A stretch of 10,502 bases of DNA. Source: a bacterium (GTDB lineage: Bacteria; Chloroflexota; Dormibacteria; UBA8260; Bog-877). The DNA is taken from NCBI GenBank assembly GCA_021817185.1, contig JAKAVU010000077.1:1-10502 (forward strand). The letters run 5' to 3'. Each line of letters starts with the position of its first letter. Within the stretch, counting starts at the first letter, position 1. Position numbers and translations under genes: made by a program. The notes beneath the pieces were generated by a model, which was given only the letters and a program-made list of their open reading frames with translations, had not been told where the DNA came from and made no database searches. This document shows positions 5,043 through 10,502 of the stretch, one piece after another.

Positions 5043-7087
5043 CCGAGATCACCGCCGTGGACAGGCTCGACGGAGAGTACACGATGACGGTCGACTTAGC
5101 CGTCCTCGAGTCGCTCGGCATAAACCTCTACAGCAACGCGGCCGCAGTGCTTTCCGAACTCGTCGCCAACGCCTACGACGCGGACGCCTCCACCATTCAG
5201 ATCGAGTGGAAGAGCGATGCCACGGCGGCAACCGTACTCGTCACAGACGACGGCGCTGGCATGAACTACGAGGAGCTCAATACGCGGTTCCTGGCGGTCG
5301 GGTACAAGAAGCGTCAGGACGAGGGGACAGCTTCATCCAAGTGGCAGCGCCCATTCATGGGCCGCAAAGGGATCGGTAAACTGTCCATATTCTCCATCGC
5401 GAACACCGTCGAGGTCTACTCGACCAAGGAAGGCACCAGCCGCGGCTTCCGGATCATCGTCGCCGACCTACAGGCAGCCATTGCTCGCCACGAGGACTAC
5501 CATCCGAGCCCATGTCCGGTCCCCCCGGCCTACGCGAAACAGGGCACTACACTCCTCCTCACCGACCTGCGCAGCAAGAGAGCCGCTCTCACTGTGGCTG
5601 CCCTCCGCAAGCGCCTAGCCCGGCGCTTTGATGTTCTCGATCAGACACCCGCAGACAGGGGCGGCTTCGCCATACACGTCAACGGTAAGCGGATCACGTT
5701 CATGGATCGACAGGAACTGAAGAAGCTTGAATTCATTTGGGAATTTGGGAGCGCAACTCTTCCAGACGAGGTCCTGCCTCCTGATGTCACTCGCTTCGTC
5801 GTCACGAATAACGTGGTGGAAGGGGACGACGACTGGGTCGTACACGGCTGGTTCGGCACCGCACGCCGCCCCACCGACCTAACCAATGACGAAGACGCTG
5901 GGTCACTCAAGAACATCATCGTCCTGGCCAGGAAGCGTCCAATCCAGGAAGGCATCGTTGACAAGCTCGACTTCAGCCGAATCTTCGGGAACTACGTCAC
6001 AGGGCAGATCGAGGCCGACTTTCTCGATCTTGACGGAGGGTATGATGATATCGCCACGAGTGATCGGCAGCGTCTGATCGAAGATGACCCTCGTGTCATT
6101 GCGCTTCGCAAGCTGCTCCGCGAGGCCTTCCTGAGAGCGTCTGACGAATGGACGGCGGCTAGGCCCAAGAAGGAGGCGGCAGCTGTACTCGGCCGGTATC
6201 CCAAACTCAAGAGTTGGGTCGAGAAGCGGCCTGAGTGGCAGCGAGAGGCTGCCCGCACCATGATCGGGACGATTGCGAGCCTCGCACTCGAGAAGTCTGC
6301 GAAAGAGGATCGTATCGCGCTGTTCCGGTCTGGCATCCTCGCATTTGAACGAGTCGGCCTGCGGAAAGCCGCTGACCAACTGGCTCTTCTTAGCAACGTC
6401 ACCGCTCTCGACTTGCTCCCGCTGCTAGCCGATCAGGACTCGTACGAAGCGGGGCTCTGGGTGGACATTCTTCGTTCCAGGGTGCAGGCCATTTCCAAAT
6501 TCCGTGACCTCACCACAGATGACGAGAAGGAGAAGGTCCTCCAGAAGCACCTCTTTGGGCACCTATGGCTAATTGACCCGTCGTGGGAGCGAGCTACGGT
6601 AGGAGGTCGGATGGAGGAGGATCTCCGAAGACTTCATCCCGTATTTGCTCCAACCGATGCAGACGGGGAGCCCATCACAGGGCGCATCGACATCCACTAT
6701 GCCACCGCCAGCGGGAAACACATCATCGTAGAACTGAAGCGGTATTCCGTGAAAGAGGACGTGACTGACCTCGTTGACCAAGGGCTGAAGTATTACACCG
6801 CCCTCGCCTCGGTCCTCGCCAAGCAGAACCGAGCAACCGAAGAGATTGAAGTCGTTTTCGTGCTTGGAGCCCGCCCCGGCGCTAGGGGGAAGGGCCGACT
6901 AACGGAGGACGAGTACCGCAAAGACCAGTTTCACCGGATCAACGGCCGCACCGCCCTCTATGACGAGTTGATCGAAAACGCTAAGCGTCAGTACGAGGAG
7001 TACCTCGCCGCTAGCGACAAGGCTCGTGAGCTGGATGAACTCCTCGGTTCCATTGACCAGGAGATCATGGCAGACAGTGACGACTAA
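5039..7087 (+). CDS. GHKL ATPase-PD-(D/E)XK nuclease, BbrUII/HgiDII-like restriction enzyme, system 1
   Basis: A 682-residue putative ATP-binding restriction endonuclease. The N-terminal Hsp90/MutL/histidine-kinase-like fold has the N-box ELVANAYDAD at 40-49 (Asn44, Asp47), the G1 box DDGAGM at 70-75 and the glycine lid GRKGIGKLS at 108-116. A middle region at about 200-480 is helix-rich. The C-terminus carries RIDIHY (Asp551), then VELKRY (Glu565, Lys567), the spacing of a PD-(D/E)XK nuclease, followed by a helix with DLVDQGLKYYTAL. Proteins of this build and size next to C5 methyltransferases are annotated, as I recall, as BbrUII/HgiDII-type restriction enzymes. The GTG start overlaps the methyltransferase stop (GTGA), with GGGAG about ten bases upstream. 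A stretch at 5701-5760 is only 45% GC, low for this window. Domain calls are strong, the restriction role is likely, and whether cutting needs ATP is open. Confidence 0.85.
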   Translation: MTEITAVDRLDGEYTMTVDLAVLESLGINLYSNAAAVLSELVANAYDADASTIQIEWKSDATAATVLVTDDGAGMNYEELNTRFLAVGYKKRQDEGTASSKWQRPFMGRKGIGKLSIFSIANTVEVYSTKEGTSRGFRIIVADLQAAIARHEDYHPSPCPVPPAYAKQGTTLLLTDLRSKRAALTVAALRKRLARRFDVLDQTPADRGGFAIHVNGKRITFMDRQELKKLEFIWEFGSATLPDEVLPPDVTRFVVTNNVVEGDDDWVVHGWFGTARRPTDLTNDEDAGSLKNIIVLARKRPIQEGIVDKLDFSRIFGNYVTGQIEADFLDLDGGYDDIATSDRQRLIEDDPRVIALRKLLREAFLRASDEWTAARPKKEAAAVLGRYPKLKSWVEKRPEWQREAARTMIGTIASLALEKSAKEDRIALFRSGILAFERVGLRKAADQLALLSNVTALDLLPLLADQDSYEAGLWVDILRSRVQAISKFRDLTTDDEKEKVLQKHLFGHLWLIDPSWERATVGGRMEEDLRRLHPVFAPTDADGEPITGRIDIHYATASGKHIIVELKRYSVKEDVTDLVDQGLKYYTALASVLAKQNRATEEIEVVFVLGARPGARGKGRLTEDEYRKDQFHRINGRTALYDELIENAKRQYEEYLAASDKARELDELLGSIDQEIMADSDD

Positions 7088-7147
7088 CCCCCCGCTCTGT
7101 TCTCAGCGAAGTCTTAGGAGCTTGACCACGTCAGTGAGCGGACATTC

Positions 7148-7163
7148 AGATCGGAAGCGATCT
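7148..7163 (+). terminator. Weak hairpin after R-M system 1
   Basis: AGATCG, loop GAAG and CGATCT form a perfect 6-bp stem 60 bp after the restriction gene's stop, followed by TAACTTT. The stem is short and the U tract poor, so it may only partly separate the two R-M operons. It could equally be a binding site. The rest of the 231-bp gap 7088-7318 contains no ORF of note. Confidence 0.3.
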
Positions 7164-7272
7164 TAACTTTCCCCAGCAGATACTCATACTTAGTTCAAGA
7201 TGCAAGCTACTCCTTCGTCACATAGGCTTGACTGGGCCTCGACGGATCTGGCACACTTGTTCGATATATCCC

Positions 7273-7295
7273 TAGAATGGGGGTTGGACCACCCC
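7273..7295 (+). promoter_or_regulatory. Possible -10 and 5-bp hairpin upstream of methyltransferase 2
   Basis: TAGAAT at 7273-7278 resembles a -10 and lies about 40 bp before the GTG at 7319. No matching -35 was found at 16-18 bp. It is followed at once by GGGGT (7280-7284) and ACCCC (7291-7295), a 5-bp stem with a six-base loop that would sit at or near the transcription start. It could be an operator for autoregulation by the methyltransferase or the XRE protein. Low confidence. Confidence 0.28.
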
Positions 7296-7318
7296 GGCTC
7301 GGATAGAAGGACCGTCTC

Positions 7319-8548
7319 GTGAGACAAGGCGTTGGCGCGGCTCCTGACTTTGCCGCTGTCGCAGTAACGGGGCGACCAGTGCCTCGACCTCCTCGGAGAC
7401 TCGCTACGGCAGAGTTCTTCGCTGGCATTGGACTGGCCCGGATGGGGCTGGAGGCCGGAGGTTTTTCGGTGGTCTGGGCAAATGACATCGACGCGAGGAA
7501 GCGGGCGATGTATGAGCGGCACTTCGGCACCACCGAGGCGACCGCGGTCGACCCCCGGGACATCTGCGATGTGTCAGGGAGTGACTTACCTGCTGGGCTG
7601 GCCCTTGCCTGGGCATCCTTCCCGTGCACAGATCTGAGCCTGGCGGGGTGGAGAGATGGCTTGCGAGGGAGCCAGTCGGGGACAGTCTGGGAGTTTTTCC
7701 GCGTCCTTCGCGAGATGGACCGGTCGAGGCCGCCGGTGGTCGTGCTGGAGAATGTGGTGGGTCTTGGCAACTCCATGGGCGGGCGGGACCTGCTGTCAAT
7801 CGGGGGGGCCTTGAACGGCCTCGGCTACTCGGTTGACGCGCTGGTACTTGACGCTCGGCGGTGGGTCCCCCAGTCGAGGCCGCGATTGTTTGTGGTCGGA
7901 GCCATGCAGCCACCGCCCGACACGCCTCGGGTGCTCGACCCCCTGCGTCCAGAGTGGCTGCGTGGGTTCTTCTCCGCTCCTGGCGTGCGTTCTCACCGGG
8001 CTCTCCTGCCCGATCCGCCGCCGCTCAGGCGCGAGGGCCTCAGCTCGATTGTCGACCGTCTGCCCCGGTCCGATCCCGCCTGGTGGAGTCCCTCGCTGGT
8101 GGAAGCGTTCGTGGGGTCTCTGTCCGAGGTCCAGCGAGCGCGGCTTGAGGAGTTGCGCCGCTCGCCCAGCCCCGTGTGGAGGACAGCCTACCGTCGCACG
8201 AGGGGAGGTGCGGCGGTGTGGGAGGCCAGACCCGAGGACCTGGCCGGATGCCTGCGGACGGCACGAGGCGGATCTTCACGGCAAGCGGTGCTGGAAGTCG
8301 GCGTAGGGCATCTAAGGATCCGTTGGATGACTCCGGTTGAGTACGCACGGCTCATGGGAGCTGGTGGCTACATCCTAGATGGCGCTTCCGACAACCAGGC
8401 GCGGACCGGGTTCGGCGACGCCGTCTGCGTGCCGGCCGTCGAGTGGCTTGCGGCCAACTACTTGATGCCACTGGCACGTCGCCGAGCCCGGCGAGCCACC
8501 AGAGAGCCCTTCACCCGTGAGAGGGCCGCCATCGGCATCGCACGGTGA
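7319..8548 (+). CDS. C5 cytosine DNA methyltransferase, R-M system 2
   Basis: A 409-residue DNA (cytosine-5) methyltransferase of a different branch from the first. Motif I is EFFAGIGLARMGLE at 32-45, and motif IV is FPCTDLS at 101-107 with nucleophile Cys103, in place of the common PCQPFS. Motif VI is ENVVGLG at 144-150, motif VIII QSRPRLFVVG at 185-194, and motif X GFGDAVCVP at 364-372. The long segment at about 195-330 should hold the target-recognition domain. The GTG start has GAAGGA at 7306-7311, seven bases upstream. The ~25 residues before motif I are Pro/Arg-rich. It is followed after 22 bp by the Vsr gene, and methyltransferase-Vsr pairing is a known arrangement for 5-methylcytosine systems. 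GC is higher than in system 1 (68% over 8041-8100). It presumably protects sites cut by the product of the gene at 9001. Confidence 0.94.
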   Translation: MRQGVGAAPDFAAVAVTGRPVPRPPRRLATAEFFAGIGLARMGLEAGGFSVVWANDIDARKRAMYERHFGTTEATAVDPRDICDVSGSDLPAGLALAWASFPCTDLSLAGWRDGLRGSQSGTVWEFFRVLREMDRSRPPVVVLENVVGLGNSMGGRDLLSIGGALNGLGYSVDALVLDARRWVPQSRPRLFVVGAMQPPPDTPRVLDPLRPEWLRGFFSAPGVRSHRALLPDPPPLRREGLSSIVDRLPRSDPAWWSPSLVEAFVGSLSEVQRARLEELRRSPSPVWRTAYRRTRGGAAVWEARPEDLAGCLRTARGGSSRQAVLEVGVGHLRIRWMTPVEYARLMGAGGYILDGASDNQARTGFGDAVCVPAVEWLAANYLMPLARRRARRATREPFTRERAAIGIAR

Positions 8549-8570
8549 CGGGGCCGATCAGGAAAGTCAC

Positions 8571-9008
8571 GTGGCCGACGAGGAACGCCGTGTCTCCTGG
8601 GCCACGACTCCGGCCGCACGGCGGTCGATGCAGTCCAACCGCTCGACGGGGACGCGGCCCGAGATGGCGATCCGCCGCGAGCTTCACCGAAGAGGCCTGC
8701 GCTACCGCGTCGCGGCCCGTCCGATCCCGGAGCTCCGGCGCACAATTGACGTGCTCTTCCGCCGAGCCCGTGTCGCGGTCGAGGTCCGGGGGTGCTTCTG
8801 GCACGGCTGTCCAGAGCACGCCCGCCTTCCTGCAGCCCACCGAGAGTACTGGGAGGCAAAGGTGGCCCGGAACCGGGCGCGCGACGAGGAGACTGAGCGT
8901 CTCCTTGCGGAAGCCGGCTGGGCGCTGATGGTGGTGTGGGAGCACGATCCAGTCCGCCAGTCCGCCGATCTGATCGAGGCGTTAGTTAGGAGCCGGGTGC
9001 GTGGATGA
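8571..9008 (+). CDS. vsr: Very short patch repair (Vsr) T:G mismatch endonuclease
   Basis: A 145-residue Vsr protein. Recognisable blocks are RRSMQSNRSTGTRPEMAIRR at 17-36, with the helix Glu at 31; TIDVLF with the metal-binding Asp60; VAVEVRGCFWHGCPEH at 68-83, with the zinc-site cysteines and the FWH segment of the family; REYWEAKVARN at 91-101; and WEHD at 123-126. Vsr nicks 5' of the T in T:G mismatches formed when 5-methylcytosine deaminates, starting short-patch repair back to C:G. The GTG at 8571 is preferred: AGGAAA at 8560-8565 precedes it, and homologues open with this MADEERRVSW-like start. A GTG at 8517 would overlap the methyltransferase by 32 bp and has no family match. It lies in one operon with methyltransferase 2 and overlaps the next gene by 8 bp. 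Confidence 0.93.
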   Translation: MADEERRVSWATTPAARRSMQSNRSTGTRPEMAIRRELHRRGLRYRVAARPIPELRRTIDVLFRRARVAVEVRGCFWHGCPEHARLPAAHREYWEAKVARNRARDEETERLLAEAGWALMVVWEHDPVRQSADLIEALVRSRVRG

Positions 9009-10020
9009 CACAATCGGCACCGTGGAAACAGGAGCCCTCTCTGGACCTGTTCTGGAGGCTGCCGACGCTTTGGACGGCGTGGTCCGCGAGTGGTACGAGT
9101 CCCATCGTGCGGCGAACGGCGGCATCAGGACCAACGTGATGACGGTGCCCCTGGTCATCACCGCTCGAGCAGCCAGCTACGGGCTCCCATTGGATGAGGA
9201 GCAGTACTTGGCACATAGCCAAGTGAGCGGTTTGAGTGGAGCCAGGATCGGTGCCATCTTGCGCAGCCACGGCATCGATCGTCCGTTCACGGCGGAGGGC
9301 GGGCGGACCAGCCGGGGTAGTCAACCTCTTGCCATAGAGCTTGTGGGGCTTCTGAACGCGGCCCCGGCTGGCCAGCTCGTGACGACGCTGTCCACTGACG
9401 AGACGCTTCAGGTCTGGCGAGAGGTGCAGCGGCGGGCGGTGGTCAGGCTCAAGGCCGACTTCTTCGACCGCCGGCGACTTGAGATCGAAGTGAACATGAA
9501 CCACTCCACCTGGCGAATTGTCAATGGAGTGATGCGGGCGGCCCGGGACCGCGGCATCGGAGGCCCGGTGGCTCAACACCTAGTCGGAGCGAAATTGGCG
9601 ATCCGCTTCCCGAATCTCGTGATCCCCAACCATGGATTCACCACCGCTGACCAGCAGACGGAGAGGGCGGGTGACTTCCAAGTGGGCGACACAGTCCTGC
9701 ATGTGACTGTTAGCCCCACCGAGAAGCTCGTTGGAGAGAAGTGCGTGGCCAACCTGCGAGACGGCTTGCGACCAGTCCTGCTTGTTCCTGAGGGCCTAGT
9801 CGCTATGGCCAAAGGACTTGCTCAGACGCAGGGGAAGCCCGACGAAATAGGGGTGACCGCTATAGAGGACTTCGTCGCCTTGAACATCGACGAGCTGGCG
9901 GAGTTCGCTAGAAGCGGAACCACCGCCAAGTTGCGTCAGCTTCTGGAGACGTACAACGCGCGCGTTGAGGCGGCCGAGGCAGATCCCGCCTACCGCATCG
10001 CGATTCCCTCCAACCTGTAG
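9001..10020 (+). CDS. DUF4928-like putative type II restriction endonuclease, system 2
   Basis: A 339-residue protein. From memory it resembles the DUF4928 group found beside C5 methyltransferases and Vsr. Features: an N-terminal helical part; EGGRTSRGSQPLA at 99-111; a segment ending HLVGAKLAIRFP at 193-204; then GDFQVGDTVLHVTVSP at 224-239, followed by LLVPEGLVAM and a tail with EDFVALNIDEL and LRQLLETYN. The Asp225/Asp230-His234-Thr236 pattern sits where a PD-(D/E)XK enzyme would have D...ExK, so a divergent nuclease core is plausible but not proven. The GTG at 9001 lies inside the end of vsr (8-bp overlap), with AGGAG at 8988-8992. As the only unassigned gene of the methyltransferase-vsr operon, it is the best candidate for the cognate restriction enzyme. 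The family call is fairly confident; the catalytic role is inferred. Confidence 0.75.
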   Translation: MDDTIGTVETGALSGPVLEAADALDGVVREWYESHRAANGGIRTNVMTVPLVITARAASYGLPLDEEQYLAHSQVSGLSGARIGAILRSHGIDRPFTAEGGRTSRGSQPLAIELVGLLNAAPAGQLVTTLSTDETLQVWREVQRRAVVRLKADFFDRRRLEIEVNMNHSTWRIVNGVMRAARDRGIGGPVAQHLVGAKLAIRFPNLVIPNHGFTTADQQTERAGDFQVGDTVLHVTVSPTEKLVGEKCVANLRDGLRPVLLVPEGLVAMAKGLAQTQGKPDEIGVTAIEDFVALNIDELAEFARSGTTAKLRQLLETYNARVEAAEADPAYRIAIPSNL

Positions 10021-10083
10021 CGCAAGCGCTGATGCCATCATCTTGTGGTGACGTCGGAGCAGAGTAGCCGATAGGAGGACCCC

Positions 10084-10269
10084 ATGAAGATCAACCTGAC
10101 CCTGGAGCGGGAGACCAAGAACACCGTCCGGTTCGCCGAGGACGAGGCGGGCCAACCCGCCGATCATCCGGGCACTCCGGTCGTGGGCACTCTCTATCTA
10201 CAGAAGGCCGCCCACGTCCAGCTCGGGGCCCCTCAGCGGATCGTAGTCACCATTGAGGGAAGGGAGTAG
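10084..10269 (+). CDS. Small conserved-looking hypothetical protein, 61 aa
   Basis: The ATG is preceded by GGAGG at 10074-10078 with a five-base spacer, one of the best ribosome binding sites in the window. The product has a strand-rich pattern (MKINLTLERETKNTVRF, then VGTLYLQKAA, then RIVVTIEGRE) with an acidic, proline-containing loop at about 19-32. I recall similar small proteins of unknown function in high-GC bacteria but know no role. No signal peptide, membrane span or HTH is visible. It starts 63 bp after the putative restriction gene on the same strand, so it may be the last gene of that operon or a separate chromosomal gene. A short GC hairpin follows. Confidence 0.75.
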   Translation: MKINLTLERETKNTVRFAEDEAGQPADHPGTPVVGTLYLQKAAHVQLGAPQRIVVTIEGRE

Positions 10270-10272
10270 GCG

Positions 10273-10289
10273 GCCCGCCCATGGCGGGC
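10273..10289 (+). terminator. GC-rich hairpin after the 61-aa gene
   Basis: GCCCGCC, loop CAT and GGCGGGC form a perfect 7-bp G/C stem three bases after the TAG stop. A U tract is missing, as is common for terminators in high-GC bacteria. The closeness to the stop supports a role in ending transcription or stabilising the 3' end. Confidence 0.5.
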
Positions 10290-10502
10290 TAATGCTCGGG
10301 TCAGCAGGGTGCCCCAGTACTGGCGCGGGACCCAATGATCGCGTCATGCCCCCACATGAGCTACACTTGTTGCTAACCCTATGCTTACGATCGGGGTCTG
10401 CGTAGTCGGTGTGCGAACGGGCCGCGACAGTCGAGGCCGGCCCTTATCGCGTTGTTTCGTGGGCGAACGGACGGTAGGCCCCAGGGGCCAGTGCGCTCAC
10501 TT
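10290..10502. other. Right-end region with no recognised gene
   Basis: I see no convincing ORF, tRNA or promoter in these 213 bp. A GGCCCC-A-GGGGCC palindrome lies at about 10477-10489, a possible hairpin of unknown meaning. The stretch may be the upstream region of a gene beyond the window. Confidence 0.35.

Noticed and set aside
8517..8570. Upstream GTG start for vsr
   Set aside because: It would overlap the methyltransferase by 32 bp and add 18 residues not typical of Vsr; the GTG at 8571 has AGGAAA at a good spacing.
10361..10391. Promoter-like TTGTTG ... TACGAT near the right end
   Set aside because: The spacer is only 13 bp, too short for a sigma70-type promoter.
1..10502. tRNA/rRNA genes, CRISPR array, insertion sequence or integrase
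   Set aside because: I found no cloverleaf, regularly spaced repeats, transposase or recombinase motif in any reading frame I examined.

Overview
The window is GC-rich bacterial DNA with dense coding, GTG and TTG starts and one apparently leaderless gene. This suits an actinobacterium or a similar high-GC lineage, but no marker gene fixes the taxonomy. The central 6.6 kb (about 3420-10020) is a defence island with two adjacent type II restriction-modification (R-M) systems. Ordinary chromosomal genes flank it on the left.

Left part (1-3000): a minus-strand pair encodes a YhaO/SbcD-like metallophosphoesterase nuclease (1552-287) and, 2 bp downstream, only the first ~70 residues of its usual YhaN/SbcC-like ATPase partner, cut short at position 27. 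Next comes a plus-strand YecD-type isochorismatase-family hydrolase (2003-2599). It converges on a minus-strand small protein (2914 to about 2619) that seems to have lost one base five codons before its natural stop. Position 2915-3234 is gene-free and holds a promoter candidate and an 11-bp inverted repeat.

System 1 (3235-7087): a minus-strand XRE regulator (3695-3423) with a 58-codon downstream ORF stands divergent from a C5 cytosine methyltransferase (3855-5042). The methyltransferase overlaps by 3 bp a 682-residue protein that joins an Hsp90-like (GHKL) ATPase to a C-terminal PD-(D/E)XK nuclease motif, resembling the BbrUII/HgiDII type of restriction enzyme. A dyad shaped like the C-boxes of R-M controller proteins sits over the regulator's -10 region.

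System 2 (7319-10020): a second C5 methyltransferase with the FPCTDLS form of the catalytic motif, a Vsr mismatch endonuclease, and a DUF4928-like putative restriction endonuclease lie in one tight operon. Both methyltransferases would create 5-methylcytosine. Vsr would repair T:G mismatches left when such bases deaminate. The third gene is the likely cutter.

Right end: a small conserved-looking 61-residue protein with a strong ribosome binding site (10084-10269) is followed by a short GC hairpin. Nothing recognisable follows to the window end. No RNA genes, CRISPR arrays, insertion sequences or integrases were seen.
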